Shown here: in pieces, positions 16,623 to 26,072 of the stretch | Layout of the letters: each line of letters starts with the position of its first letter | How positions within the stretch are numbered: position 1 is the stretch's first letter | Made by a program: the position numbers and the translations under genes | Source of the DNA: Paenibacillus silvisoli | GTDB lineage: Bacteria > Bacillota > Bacilli > Paenibacillales > Paenibacillaceae | Assembly (NCBI RefSeq): GCF_030866765.1 | Contig: NZ_CP133017.1 | Location: 4,988,501-5,052,500 of the forward strand | Direction: 5' to 3' | Length of the DNA: 64,000 nucleotides | Notes under the pieces: model-generated | Seen by the model: only the letters and a program-made list of their open reading frames with translations | The model's database searches: none | Told to the model about the DNA's origin: nothing

Positions 16623-17687
16623 ATGCTGCATGTGCTCGTTGTGGATGACCGGCCGGCCGTTACGGAAGGCTTGCGAAAGCTCATCCCGTGGAACAAGCTT
16701 GACGCCGATTTGATCGGAGAAGCGCGAAACGGCAAAGACGCGCTTGAGCTGGCGAAGACGGAAAAGCCCGATCTCATCATTACCGACGTGAAAATGCCGA
16801 TTATGGACGGAATCGAGCTCTGCCGCGAGGTTCAGGCTCTATTGCCGCAAACGAAGCTCATCATTCTTACCGCCTACGATGACTTCGCCTACGCGCGGTC
16901 CGCGATTCAGTATGGCGTCACCGACTACATTCTGAAGCCGATCGACCGGACGAAAATCAATCAAATTATCGAAACCATTTCGACGATCGCAAGCGATCGC
17001 GCCAAACGCGATCGGCTGAACGCCTTACTATACAGCTCTACCTTTCTCGACAGCTTCATCGCCGTCCTGAAAAGCGGCAAAGACGACGAATTTCTAGCCT
17101 TATTCGAAAGCGCATTCACGAAATGCGAGACGTCCGACCTCGGCATCGTGAAGGAGCTGTGCTTGAAGATCTCGATCACCCTCTTCGATTCGATCGAGTC
17201 GATCGGATTGAGCGCCGCGCAAATGGGAATGGCCAAGGATACGGCGATCCATGAGCTGACGCGCATGAAGACGAGCGACGATGCGAAAGAGCATGTCCGC
17301 GTACTGTTCCTCCATGCGATGCGGTTAATTCGCGAGAAGAGCGGCTCCCGCAGCGAAGCGACGGTCGAGCAGCTGAAGCACTATGTTCACGCCCACTATA
17401 TGGACCCGAACCTGTGCATCGAATCGATTGCCGACGTGATGGAGCTGTCGGCCAACTATACGAGCGTTATTTTCCGCCAGAAAACCAACGAGCATTTAAG
17501 CGCCTATATTACGCAAGTACGAATGGAGCAAGCCCGCAGGCTGCTCAAGGACCCTCGCGCCGCGATCGCGCAAATTTCGAAGCAGGTCGGCTATAACGAC
17601 TCTCACTATTTTGCCAAAGTGTTCAAGAAAGCGACCGGGCTTACGCCGACCCATTACCGCAACCTGCATTTCGGCGACAACGGGTGA
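16623..17687 (+). CDS. Response regulator, receiver plus AraC DNA-binding domain (YesN type)
   Basis: A 354-residue regulator. The receiver domain (about residues 1-120) has the acidic pair VVDD at 8-9 and phosphoacceptor Asp55 in IITDVKMP. The AraC-type helix-turn-helix region occupies about 250-350 (SIADVMELSANYTS and QISKQVGYNDSHYFAKVF). The longer open frame from 16284 overlaps the divergent promoter and binding-protein gene; the ATG at 16623 begins the receiver fold and follows a GGGGG ribosome site. It is 4 nt upstream of its kinase and should activate operon B. Confidence 0.93.
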   Translation: MLHVLVVDDRPAVTEGLRKLIPWNKLDADLIGEARNGKDALELAKTEKPDLIITDVKMPIMDGIELCREVQALLPQTKLIILTAYDDFAYARSAIQYGVTDYILKPIDRTKINQIIETISTIASDRAKRDRLNALLYSSTFLDSFIAVLKSGKDDEFLALFESAFTKCETSDLGIVKELCLKISITLFDSIESIGLSAAQMGMAKDTAIHELTRMKTSDDAKEHVRVLFLHAMRLIREKSGSRSEATVEQLKHYVHAHYMDPNLCIESIADVMELSANYTSVIFRQKTNEHLSAYITQVRMEQARRLLKDPRAAIAQISKQVGYNDSHYFAKVFKKATGLTPTHYRNLHFGDNG

Positions 17688-17691
17688 GGGC

Positions 17692-19497
17692 ATGAAACGA
17701 TTCGTCGGCATTCATATCAAAATATCCAGTCTTTTCATGGCCGCCTTCGTCGCCATTATTCTGATTTCCAGCACCGTCTCGTACGTCCGGTTCAGCAGCA
17801 TTTACCGCGAACGGATAGTGGAAGATTTAAATCAGATCATGATTAAAAACCAGATCAACATCGACCATATGATCGACGGCATCGATCAAGCGACGATGCT
17901 CGTCTACGATGACAAGACGATTACGGACATTTTGACGAGCACCTCAACCGACTATTTGACCAATTACAAAAATAAAGAACTCATCAACAACCAGCTCAAC
18001 AAATACATTTACGTCCCGCTCAGCAACAATTTCACGTCCTACGAAATTATTTTCTACGTCAACGATACGATGCCGTTCGCGCGCAGCTTGTCCGCCTCCA
18101 ACAACTTTCAGTTCAGCGGGCTGTTCAGCGACGAGCAGGCGCGAAATGCGCCTTGGTTCCGGCAGACGATGCGCAAGGATGGAGAGCTGTACTGGTTCCA
18201 GGACAATGACAATTCAAACCGGATCTTCGTCGCCAGATTGATCAAAAACTCGCAGCTAGTCGACGAAATCAGGCGCGGAGGCAATGCGGATCGAGCGAAC
18301 CTGGGCGTCATCGTCATCAATTTCGACATCTCGCAAATTCATATGCAGATCAAATCGACCAAGCTGACCGATAAGACGCAGGTCGTGCTGCTGAACGAGA
18401 ACGACGAGATGATCTATCGGCAGGGCAGCAGCCTGAAGCCCGAGATGTTCGAGAGCATTTACAAGCAATATTTGAAGGCCGGCCAATCGACGGCCTACGA
18501 CGTAAGCTACGAGGACCAAGCTTATATCGTGAACGTCCGCGAAATCAAGAACGGCTGGAAGACGGTATCGCTGATCCCGCAGTCCGACATTTCCGAGCAA
18601 ATGGGCGGCATTACGAACATTATCGTCACGGCGACCGTGCTCGCCATCGTGGCCGGGATTGCGTTATCTCTCCTGATCTCGACCCGAATTTCGCTGCCTA
18701 TTCGAAAGCTCGCCACGACCATGGGCGGCGTTCAAAGCAAAAACAGCATGGAAACGATCGTCGTCCCGCAGTCGAACGACGAGGTCGGCATTTTGTACGT
18801 CAATTACAACCGGATGATCAACCGGATTAACGAGCTGATGGGGGACGTGTACCAGAGCGGCATTAAAGAGAAGGATGCCGAGCTGAAGGCGCTGCAGGCG
18901 CAAATCAACCCGCATTTTCTGTACAACACGCTCGACTCGGTCAATTGGATGGCGCTCGGCATCGGCGCGGACGAAATTTCCGAGACGATCTCGTCGCTCG
19001 CCAACATTTTGCGCTACTCGATCAAGGACCCGAACAAGCTCGTCCCGATCTTCAAGGAGGTCGAGCAGATCAAGCACTATATCGCGATTCGAATGATTTG
19101 CTACGGCGCCGAATTCGATGTGTCGTACGAGCTGGAGCCGGAAGCGCTCGGCTTCCTCATGCCGAAGCTGATTCTCCAGCCGCTCGTCGAAAACGCGATT
19201 CAGCACGGCATCGAGAAATCGCCGGGCAAAGGCCGGATCGCCATTGCCGGGAAGCTGCGGGAGGGCGTCATCGTCCTGACGGTCGATAATTCCGGCGACG
19301 GCAGCAGCGACGTGAACGCGATCAACGCCTATTTAACCGCCAAGCCGACCAGCCTGAGAGACGAAGATCGCGACGGCGGGTATGGCATTCCGAACGTGCA
19401 CCAGCGCATTCAGCTTTTGTATGGCAAGCCGTACGGCCTGCGCTATGAACCAAACGCGGATGGCGGCGTCAAAGTGGTCGTCACGCTTCCGACGTGA
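17692..19497 (+). CDS. Sensor histidine kinase (YesM type)
   Basis: A 601-residue membrane kinase. It has an N-terminal membrane segment (about residues 10-30), a large extracytoplasmic sensing region, a second membrane segment (about 300-320), a HAMP linker, and the His-kinase motif QINPHFLYN with phosphoacceptor His408. The C-terminal ATPase domain has the N-box PLVENAIQHG and a GYGIPNVHQR G-box. The start ATG is 17692, 4 nt after the response-regulator stop. The pair senses an outer signal, probably the sugar imported by operon B. Confidence 0.93.
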   Translation: MKRFVGIHIKISSLFMAAFVAIILISSTVSYVRFSSIYRERIVEDLNQIMIKNQINIDHMIDGIDQATMLVYDDKTITDILTSTSTDYLTNYKNKELINNQLNKYIYVPLSNNFTSYEIIFYVNDTMPFARSLSASNNFQFSGLFSDEQARNAPWFRQTMRKDGELYWFQDNDNSNRIFVARLIKNSQLVDEIRRGGNADRANLGVIVINFDISQIHMQIKSTKLTDKTQVVLLNENDEMIYRQGSSLKPEMFESIYKQYLKAGQSTAYDVSYEDQAYIVNVREIKNGWKTVSLIPQSDISEQMGGITNIIVTATVLAIVAGIALSLLISTRISLPIRKLATTMGGVQSKNSMETIVVPQSNDEVGILYVNYNRMINRINELMGDVYQSGIKEKDAELKALQAQINPHFLYNTLDSVNWMALGIGADEISETISSLANILRYSIKDPNKLVPIFKEVEQIKHYIAIRMICYGAEFDVSYELEPEALGFLMPKLILQPLVENAIQHGIEKSPGKGRIAIAGKLREGVIVLTVDNSGDGSSDVNAINAYLTAKPTSLRDEDRDGGYGIPNVHQRIQLLYGKPYGLRYEPNADGGVKVVVTLPT

Positions 19498-19522
19498 CGA
19501 TGATCTACCGATCTACAATAAG

Positions 19523-19587
19523 AAACCTCCCCTTGGCGGGATGGAGCGGCTCTTCGGCCAGCTTCCATCCGCAAGGGGAGGTTTTTT
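19523..19587 (+). terminator. Rho-independent terminator, probably bidirectional
   Basis: Long inverted repeat with AACCTCCCCTTG-like and CAAGGGGAGGTT arms, extended inward by GGATGGA and TCCATCC, followed on the plus strand by TTTTTT. It ends the kinase transcript; it also lies directly after the minus-strand GH36-like gene and may serve it as well. Confidence 0.85.
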
Positions 19588-19590
19588 GTG

Positions 19591-21315
19591 TTAGTTGCCG
19601 CCAGCAAGCTTGTGCAGACCGTCTCGCAGCATATCGTAGTAGGCCGTGTCGGCCGGTTCCCAGTCGGAGAAGAAGTCTCTCTTCATCCCCAAGATGTTTC
19701 CGATTTGCACGGAGAAGCCATGCTCGGCCGCAAGGTTGAAGTAGTCTGGCAGATGCTCGGCATAGCAATGAAAATCGAACGCAACCGGACAGCCAGGCGT
19801 CGTGCTGCGCAGCATCTCCCCCCGCCCCTTATGCTCGAGGACGTTGGAGCTGAATATATCGTAGGTACGGTTAATATCGATAAACGCGCTTAGATAGGGG
19901 TGGCCCGAGCATCCGATATGGCAGGCGTCCGGCTTGTAACGCTTCATCAGCGTATAGAAGCTCTCGAACACGCGGTAGAAGTAGTTCTCCTCGCCGCGCC
20001 ATGCGGGCTCCGCCAGCCTGATGTCGGCATGGACTTTGTCGGCCAGAAAATCCGTTTTTACCCCGTCCAGATCGTAGCTGCCCGGATCGGAGGAGAACAG
20101 CTTGTAGAACAGCGGCTCCAAATATTCGGCGCGCACCTGCGGATTGGAATAGTCGCGCAGCCGGCTGCCGTGCTTGTTCCGTTTGCCGCCGTCCATTAAG
20201 AAGCGCTCCTCGACAACCACCTGATCGTACAGCTCCGCCCAATTCCACCAGACGACCGCCTTCATCCCCCGGCTATGGATCTCGTCGACAAGCTTCCGGA
20301 AATCGGGAAACCGTTCGGGATGCGGACGCCAATCGCCGGTTACCGTCTGCCAGCCCGTGTCCAGCAGTATCGTTCGGAACGGGAGCTTCTCCCGCTCGAT
20401 GACGTCGAGCGCCTCGCGAACGAGCCGCTCGTCCATGAAGCTTGCCGCCGTATCCAACGTCCCGGACACGGTCTGTTCCTGCAGCTGAGTCGGAATGAAC
20501 ACCTCCGATTTGTAGCCTTGGTCGTGCCACGTGCAGTAGACGTTCTCCGTATGCCAGGCCTCGCGCTTCTTTAAGCTTGGGTCGGGTATATGGCCCTCCC
20601 GCACAAGCAGCGAGGTATAGGCTCCAATCACCTCATGCACCGGCTTCCGCTCCTCTAGAAATAGGCAGAAGCGCGGCGATTCGAACGGCTGCCCCGCCTC
20701 CAGCAGCTGTCCTGCGCCGAGCGGGCCATAATTCAGACTCCAATCCGCGGTTACGAAATCCTTCGCTTCAATGTACATGCCGTACGAGGTTGGCATATCC
20801 TTCGCGCCGAAGAACAGACTCCGTTCATTCTTCCGCAAAATAACCATCGTTGGGTGCGGGGCGAATTGCCAATCGTTCGAGTATGTGCTCGTTGCGAAGC
20901 CCTCTCCGCAGTTAAGCTCCGGCCACGTCTGCGGCGTATGGTGCCGGTTGCGGAAGTTGACTAGATCGTACATATTGATGCCCGTGCCCAGCGGAAACAG
21001 CAGCAGCCGATTCAACTCGGTACGCCGGACCGGAACGAATCTTGAATAAAGCTCTAGATGCCCCTCTCTCGCTTCGATCGCAAGCTCGAAAGATCGGACG
21101 CCATCGCCGGCAAAGCGCAGCACCATCGCTTGCTCGGTGCACGATACCGACTGCAGCTCCATTGGAGGCTGCTTCCCTTCCAGCACAGGAGAGAACAATT
21201 GCAGGTGCGGCGCAATAAGCAGTCTATCGCCTCTGCTTGCATCCCGAATCGTAATCGAGTGCGATTGCTCCTCAAGCTCCACTTGAAGCGCACCGCTTCG
21301 TAATGTATAGCGCAC
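19591..21315 (-). CDS. GH36-like (clan GH-D) glycoside hydrolase
   Basis: A 574-residue protein. The first ~240 residues are beta-rich and the rest is a TIM-barrel-like region with LLDTGWQ (317-323), VVWWNWAELY (354-363) and DGVKTDF (417-423), where Asp422 matches the position of the nucleophile in alpha-galactosidase-type enzymes. A His-rich FDFHCYAEH stretch follows near the end. It probably acts on an alpha-galactoside or related alpha-glycoside in the cytoplasm; no signal peptide is seen. It has a GTG start with GGAGG 8 nt upstream and follows the oxidoreductase gene by 17 nt. Length is shorter than classical GH36 (about 700), so a separate subfamily is likely. Confidence 0.75.
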   Translation of the reverse strand: MRYTLRSGALQVELEEQSHSITIRDASRGDRLLIAPHLQLFSPVLEGKQPPMELQSVSCTEQAMVLRFAGDGVRSFELAIEAREGHLELYSRFVPVRRTELNRLLLFPLGTGINMYDLVNFRNRHHTPQTWPELNCGEGFATSTYSNDWQFAPHPTMVILRKNERSLFFGAKDMPTSYGMYIEAKDFVTADWSLNYGPLGAGQLLEAGQPFESPRFCLFLEERKPVHEVIGAYTSLLVREGHIPDPSLKKREAWHTENVYCTWHDQGYKSEVFIPTQLQEQTVSGTLDTAASFMDERLVREALDVIEREKLPFRTILLDTGWQTVTGDWRPHPERFPDFRKLVDEIHSRGMKAVVWWNWAELYDQVVVEERFLMDGGKRNKHGSRLRDYSNPQVRAEYLEPLFYKLFSSDPGSYDLDGVKTDFLADKVHADIRLAEPAWRGEENYFYRVFESFYTLMKRYKPDACHIGCSGHPYLSAFIDINRTYDIFSSNVLEHKGRGEMLRSTTPGCPVAFDFHCYAEHLPDYFNLAAEHGFSVQIGNILGMKRDFFSDWEPADTAYYDMLRDGLHKLAGGN

Positions 21316-21332
21316 AGAAAGCGCCTCCCTTT

Positions 21333-22355
21333 CTAGCCGTTGGCGAATATTTTACGCGTGCGATTCGTGTTCGGCAGCCCGATCGGCGCGCCCGTCCGGA
21401 TGCTCTCGATCGCTCCGAAGCCGATCTCATGGATGCAAATAAACGCATCGTCCGAGCAGTGCGGCGCCGCGCCGCCATTCAAATAACCGGCGATTTGGTT
21501 GTAGGCGACCGTAAACACGCTCGTCGTGTCGCGCGAGTCGTATTCGCTCAAATCGACTTCGTTCCCTTCGCTGTCGCATGCGTACGGAGCGACGTACATG
21601 CCTGCGCGCACCTTCCCTTTCGTCCCGAACACCTCGCAATAGAAATCGCCATGCATGCCGGCCGCCCCGACTTGGATTCCTGTTACGCCATTCGCGAACG
21701 AAATGACCATCGCATCGAGGGCAGGCTCATCCTCATACCCGGCAGGTGCCGGACGTCCGGCCTTCCCAGTCGCAAAAACCGTCGCCGGTTCATAGCCTGC
21801 AAACTGGCAAATAAGGTCGGTCGTATGGCTCGCAAAAGAAAGCACGTCGCCGCCGGTGTAACCGACGACCTTCTGCACGTCCCCGATCAGCCCGTCTTGG
21901 ACAAGCTGCTGCAGCTTCAGAATATGCGGCGCCCAGTGCCGCGAGTACGATGCCGTAATCGGAATGCGAAGCTCGGCGGCAAGCGCGACAAGCTCGTCCA
22001 TCTCCTCCAGCGAGCAGGTAGGCGGCTTTTCCAGAAAAATCGCTTTCGGCTTCGCTGCCAGCACGTCCTTCGCCACTTGATAGTGGTAAGGGCCGCGCAC
22101 GCAAATGGCGACAATGTCGAGCGACTCTTGCTCCAGCATCGCCGAAGTCGATTGATAGTAATGAACATCCGGGAATACGGCGCCCCATTCCTCGCGGAAC
22201 GCCGATAAGGCCGCCTCCGACAAATCGGCGACCGCCGTCAATTCCACTTGATCGCTGAAACGAATGCCGCCAGCGTGACAATACGGGTTCAAGCTGTCCG
22301 GACTGCCATACTTGGCGGCGATATGTCCAAGACCGATAATGCCTACTTTAACCAT
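21333..22355 (-). CDS. Gfo/Idh/MocA-family oxidoreductase
   Basis: A 340-residue NAD(P)-dependent enzyme. The Rossmann fingerprint GIIGLGHIA begins at residue 5, and the conserved EKPP motif is at 109-112, with the catalytic Lys110. The family oxidises sugar hydroxyls, often at C3 of a glycoside or of inositol. The ATG follows the stop of the ThuA-like gene with no gap (TAAATG), so the two are coupled. With a ThuA-like partner and a glycosidase it fits oxidation-assisted glycoside cleavage; that role is inferred from neighbours. Confidence 0.88.
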   Translation of the reverse strand: MVKVGIIGLGHIAAKYGSPDSLNPYCHAGGIRFSDQVELTAVADLSEAALSAFREEWGAVFPDVHYYQSTSAMLEQESLDIVAICVRGPYHYQVAKDVLAAKPKAIFLEKPPTCSLEEMDELVALAAELRIPITASYSRHWAPHILKLQQLVQDGLIGDVQKVVGYTGGDVLSFASHTTDLICQFAGYEPATVFATGKAGRPAPAGYEDEPALDAMVISFANGVTGIQVGAAGMHGDFYCEVFGTKGKVRAGMYVAPYACDSEGNEVDLSEYDSRDTTSVFTVAYNQIAGYLNGGAAPHCSDDAFICIHEIGFGAIESIRTGAPIGLPNTNRTRKIFANG

Positions 22356-23102
22356 TTACATGTCCCCCTTATCGATGTTCGAGCGTTCTAAAGGCGTAAC
22401 CGCTCCGGTTGCGGCCCATTCGCAGCCGCGCAGCAGCGACTGCTGAAACCCGTTGTTGTGAAAAGCGATCATGGAGCTTCCTTTGTAGTCGCCGTCCGGA
22501 TCGCCTGGCCATACGTGGCCGAGCGCGTGCTGAAACACGCGTCCGCTTCCATAGCGAAGCACGAGCATGACGGGCTCATGCAAGCCTGTGCCTCCCTTGG
22601 CAGGGTCCGAATACGCCGTTGCCAGCACATGAAACGGAACGTCGTGATCGGAGCGCAAACCGTGGTACAGCTCATCCCACGTTCGGAAAGGCTCCACCCC
22701 TGCCGTAATCGGGTGCGCCGGATCGCTAATCTGCACCTCGAATTCATGGAATTCGCCATGTCCCGAGCCTTCGCCCCATACGAGACCAATCATCCGCGCA
22801 TATTCCGTCCAGCCGGGAAACGCATTGTTGCTGCCATGCAGCGACACTAGTCCCGTGCCGCCGGAGACGGCGGTTAGAATCGCGTCCCTTGCGGAAGGCG
22901 ACCAGCCTTCGCCGTTGTAGTCGAGAAAGATAAGCCGGTAACGGCGTACCTGCTCCTCATCGGACAAGACTGGCGATTGGCCGTCAACGACATCGACGGC
23001 GAACCTGCCGGATTCCTCCAGCAGCTGCTTGCAAAACGCGGACGACCGCTGCCAGTCGTGATTATGCTCGCCCGTAATCAGTAATGTGGGTATACGTTCC
23101 AT
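22356..23102 (-). CDS. ThuA-like domain protein
   Basis: A 248-residue soluble protein with the class-I amidotransferase-like fold of the ThuA family: LLITGEHNHDWQ at the start, the strand IFLDYNGEGW, GLVSLHGSNNAF around residue 85, WDELYHGL and the late GRVFQHALGHVW. ThuA was first described in trehalose use in rhizobia, where it works with the ThuB dehydrogenase on 3-keto sugars. It heads the three-gene operon C, upstream of a Gfo/Idh/MocA enzyme, the same kind of pairing. AGGAGG lies before the ATG. Confidence 0.85.
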   Translation of the reverse strand: MERIPTLLITGEHNHDWQRSSAFCKQLLEESGRFAVDVVDGQSPVLSDEEQVRRYRLIFLDYNGEGWSPSARDAILTAVSGGTGLVSLHGSNNAFPGWTEYARMIGLVWGEGSGHGEFHEFEVQISDPAHPITAGVEPFRTWDELYHGLRSDHDVPFHVLATAYSDPAKGGTGLHEPVMLVLRYGSGRVFQHALGHVWPGDPDGDYKGSSMIAFHNNGFQQSLLRGCEWAATGAVTPLERSNIDKGDM

Positions 23103-23168
23103 TCGATCATCCCTCCTAGCTGCATACGTTCATTGTTCCAAAACGGCAAGGACCCGCCAAGAGTAAAT

Positions 23169-23198
23169 ATCTTAGGTGGCGTGTACATTTGTTGTCAC
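23169..23198 (-). promoter_or_regulatory. Candidate promoter of operon C
   Basis: On the minus strand GTGACA (23193-23198) and TAAGAT (23169-23174) are separated by 18 bp, matching five and four of six consensus bases. It lies about 65 bp upstream of the ThuA-like gene and after the terminator of operon D. Confidence 0.35.
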
Positions 23199-23218
23199 GG
23201 AGGGCCAGCGGCAAGAAA

Positions 23219-23260
23219 CGAAAAAAAGCCGCCCCTCAGTCTCACGCTGAGAAGCGGCTT
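23219..23260 (-). terminator. Rho-independent terminator of operon D
   Basis: Stem AAGCCGCTTCTCAGCGTGAG pairs with CTGAGGGGCGGCTT and is followed on the minus strand by TTTTTTTCG. It lies 11 nt beyond the stop of the NIF3-family gene. Confidence 0.88.
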
Positions 23261-23270
23261 CCGCTAAACC

Positions 23271-24071
23271 TTATAACAACGTAAACACCGGTGCCACCGG
23301 CACAAAATGAACCGGCACGCTCGGGAACCTGTCGGCGAGCCGGTCGGCCAGCAGCCGCATGCCCGGCTGCTCGCTCTCGGCATGGCCAAGGACGAGCAGC
23401 GCCTTGGCCTGTCCGGCATGCGCCGCGTCCCGGACATACTCCGGCGTCTCCCATTCCGGGCCTTCGCCGTAGATGACGGCATCGAGCCGATGCCGCTCAA
23501 ACAACGGGATGGCTAAGCCCCCGCCGCCCCGGTAACCGACAAGCAAACCGACCCGGCTGCACGTCATCGCCGGGTTGCCGACAGCGCGGAGCATGCCCAG
23601 CCCCAGCCGGCGCTTCACATGCTCCGCCAGCTCGCCTACCGTGCAGGGTGGCAAGCTGACCACCGCAGCCGCCGGCTCATGCGACTCGACGAAGCCTTCC
23701 CAGCCCAACGCCTGAACGAGCCCTTCCATAATGCCGTCGATCCCTTGCCGATGCACGCCATCGTGATAACGATAGACGGCTAAGCCAAGGCTCGTGATCG
23801 CCTCAAGCTTCGCGTGATAGACCGGCTCTTCCTCTTGAACCGGCAGCACATGATGATGGCTGTAAAACACGCCCTCATGCGAAATAACCAAGTTCGCGCC
23901 AAACGCATGTGCCTGTTCCAGCACCTCCAGCGTCGCCATGAACGTAACGGCAATGCCGGTGACCTCGGCCGAAGCGTCCCCGAATAGAAGACGGTCCGCG
24001 CCGTTCGGCGAAGCCTCGTCAGCTCGCCGTTCTTCCAACGCATCAACCACATCCTGAACCCGTACCGCCAT
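23271..24071 (-). CDS. NIF3 / YqfO-family dinuclear metal-binding protein
   Basis: A 266-residue protein with signatures of the Nif3-like family: LVISHEGVFY (61-70), RYHDGVH (101-107) and LGHAESEQPG near residue 230. These carry the His, Asp and Glu ligands of a two-metal site. The first motif normally reads HHP; here it is HEG, so one ligand is altered. The family has been linked to GTP cyclohydrolase 1 type 2 and metal hydrolase activity, but its cellular role is poorly defined. It is the last gene of the glucuronate operon D, 12 nt after UxuB, an uncommon place. A role in sugar-acid or lactone chemistry is speculation. Confidence 0.8.
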   Translation of the reverse strand: MAVRVQDVVDALEERRADEASPNGADRLLFGDASAEVTGIAVTFMATLEVLEQAHAFGANLVISHEGVFYSHHHVLPVQEEEPVYHAKLEAITSLGLAVYRYHDGVHRQGIDGIMEGLVQALGWEGFVESHEPAAAVVSLPPCTVGELAEHVKRRLGLGMLRAVGNPAMTCSRVGLLVGYRGGGGLAIPLFERHRLDAVIYGEGPEWETPEYVRDAAHAGQAKALLVLGHAESEQPGMRLLADRLADRFPSVPVHFVPVAPVFTLL

Positions 24072-24083
24072 CGCTCGATCCCC

Positions 24084-24968
24084 CTATACGCCGGAGTAAG
24101 CCATAAACCCGCCGTCCACCGGAACCGTAATGCCCGTGACGAAGCCGGAAACGGTTTCGTCCGCGAGCCAAACCAGCGTGCCCAGCAAATCCTCCGGCGT
24201 GCCGAACCGGCGCATCGGCGTATGCGTGATGATTTTGTTCGAACGGTCGGTCAAGCCGCCGTCCTCGCGAAGGAGCAGCCGCCGGTTCTGCTCCGTCAGG
24301 AAAAATCCAGGCGCGATCGCATTTACCCGAATGCCGGCCTCCGCCATATGAACCGCGAGCCACTGCGTGAAGTTGTCGATGGCCGCCTTCGCCGCGCTGT
24401 AAGCCGGCACCTTCGTCATCGGACTCGGCGCGCTCATGGACGAAATATTGATTACCGAAACGCCTTCCCGGCCGATCATCTGCTTCGCGAAAGCCTGCGT
24501 CGGGAGCAGCGTCCCTTTAAAGTTCAGATCAAACACGTGGCCGAAGCCCGCCTCCGTTAGATCAAAGAACGTGCGCAGCTCCGCCTGCCCCAGCTCCTCC
24601 GGCTTGAACGTCTCGTTCGTCGTCGTTCCTTCGGGATGATTGCCGCCTGCGCCATTAATGAGCAGGTCGCACGGGCCAAGCTCCCGCAGCACCAACGCTG
24701 CCGCAGCTTCCACGCTGGCAGCGTCCAGCACGTTGCAGGCAACCGCGATCGCTTCGCCGCCCGCTTCCCGAATCCGGTCCGCAACGAGCCGGCCCTTCTC
24801 CTCCGTGCGGTTCAGTATCGCCACCTTCATCCCTTGTCGGCCCAGCTCCACCGCCATCGCGGAACAGAGCACGCCGCTTCCGCCAGTAATGACGGCGACC
24901 TTGCCGCGCAAGCGCTCATGAATCGGCAGCGCCAATTCAGGACGCGCACGCGCATTCGCTTCCGTCAT
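24084..24968 (-). CDS. uxuB: D-mannonate oxidoreductase (fructuronate reductase), SDR type
   Basis: A 294-residue short-chain dehydrogenase. It has the nucleotide-binding TGGSGVL (28-34), NGAGGN (105-110) and the catalytic Ser177, Tyr190 and Lys194 (YSAAK). The final Gly of TGxxxGxG is replaced by Cys35. The C-terminus [10 protein letters not shown] is typical of SDR mannonate oxidoreductases of Bacillus type. It interconverts D-fructuronate and D-mannonate. The assignment rests on the family and on the 4-nt overlap (ATGA) with uxuA. The ATG at 24968 is used; a longer frame to 25409 only overlaps uxuA. Confidence 0.85.
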   Translation of the reverse strand: MTEANARARPELALPIHERLRGKVAVITGGSGVLCSAMAVELGRQGMKVAILNRTEEKGRLVADRIREAGGEAIAVACNVLDAASVEAAAALVLRELGPCDLLINGAGGNHPEGTTTNETFKPEELGQAELRTFFDLTEAGFGHVFDLNFKGTLLPTQAFAKQMIGREGVSVINISSMSAPSPMTKVPAYSAAKAAIDNFTQWLAVHMAEAGIRVNAIAPGFFLTEQNRRLLLREDGGLTDRSNKIITHTPMRRFGTPEDLLGTLVWLADETVSGFVTGITVPVDGGFMAYSGV

Positions 24969-26041
24969 CGCGCATCGCCCCTTTCGCCAGCAGCCATCGC
25001 ATCCCACGCGCCCCACAAATACATAATGCCGAGCGCGCGGTCGTACAGCCCATAGCCCGGACGACACCGCTCGTCCCAAATATGACGCCCGTGATCCGGA
25101 CGCGCATAGCCAGTGTACCCGGTTTCGTAATACGCGCGCACGATGCCCGCGATATCGACGGTCCCATCCTGCGTCCGATGCGACGTCTCGATGAAATCCC
25201 CGTTCTCGTAAACCCGCACGTTGCGAATATGGGCGAAAGGAATCCTTCCCGCGAACTCGCGAACCATCGCCACGATATCGTTCGCCGGGTTCGCCCCAAG
25301 CGATCCGCTGCACAGCGTCACGCCGTTGTACGGGCTGTCCACCAACCGAAGCAAACGACGAATGCTCTCCCGTCCCGTCATGATGCGCGGCAGCCCGAAG
25401 ATCGGCCAAGGCGGATCGTCCGGATGGATCGCCATTTTGATATCATATTGCTCCGCAACCGGGATGATTTGCTCCAGGAAATATTGCAGGTTGTTCCACA
25501 GATCTTCCTCCGACACCGACTTGTATTTCTCGAACAGCGGCGACAGCAGCTTCAGCCGCTCCGGCTCCCAGCCCGGCATCGTAAAATCAAGATCGTTCGC
25601 GATTCGCTCTACCAGCTCCGCCGGGTCCATATTGTCGATCTTGGCCTTATCGAGGAACAGCGCGGTCGAGCCGTCTTCCATCTCCTTGAACAAATCCGTC
25701 CGCACCCAGTCGAATACCGGCATGAAGTTATAGCAGATCGTTTTGACGCCGACCGAAGCCAGCTTCGCAATCGTCCGCTTGTAGTTCTCGATGTAAACGT
25801 CCCGCGAAGGCAAGCCGAGCTTAATATCTTCGTGGACGTTCACGCTCTCGACAACCTCCAGATGAAGGCCGTACCGGTCGGCTTCTTCTTTGTACGCCAT
25901 AAGCTTCTCCAGCGGCCATTCCTCGCCGGCCGGCACGTCGTGCAGCGCCCAGACGATGCCCTCCACGCCCGGAATTTGCTTGATTTGCCGCAGCGTCACC
26001 GTATCGTTGCCGGTCCCATACCAGCGAAACACCATTTTCAT
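24965..26041 (-). CDS. uxuA: Mannonate dehydratase
   Basis: A 358-residue enzyme matching UxuA: N-terminal [21 protein letters not shown]-type motif [13 protein letters not shown], the central [13 protein letters not shown] and the metal-site region [18 protein letters not shown], then HIRNV and late ETSH. It dehydrates D-mannonate to 2-keto-3-deoxy-D-gluconate in the cytoplasm. The start at 26041 is preferred because GGGGAA lies about 6 nt upstream, although an in-frame ATG occurs at 26062. It follows the GH67 reading frame by 31 nt, so the glucuronate released by GH67 flows to this enzyme. The isomerase UxaC is not in the window. Confidence 0.93.
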   Translation of the reverse strand: MKMVFRWYGTGNDTVTLRQIKQIPGVEGIVWALHDVPAGEEWPLEKLMAYKEEADRYGLHLEVVESVNVHEDIKLGLPSRDVYIENYKRTIAKLASVGVKTICYNFMPVFDWVRTDLFKEMEDGSTALFLDKAKIDNMDPAELVERIANDLDFTMPGWEPERLKLLSPLFEKYKSVSEEDLWNNLQYFLEQIIPVAEQYDIKMAIHPDDPPWPIFGLPRIMTGRESIRRLLRLVDSPYNGVTLCSGSLGANPANDIVAMVREFAGRIPFAHIRNVRVYENGDFIETSHRTQDGTVDIAGIVRAYYETGYTGYARPDHGRHIWDERCRPGYGLYDRALGIMYLWGAWDAMAAGERGDAR

Positions 26042-26072
26042 GCCATTCCCCGCCCTTCGCACAAAGTCAGCT

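Noticed and set aside
24969..25409. N-terminal extension of the uxuB frame
   Set aside because: It would overlap uxuA almost fully; the SDR fold begins after the ATG at 24968, which overlaps the uxuA stop as ATGA.
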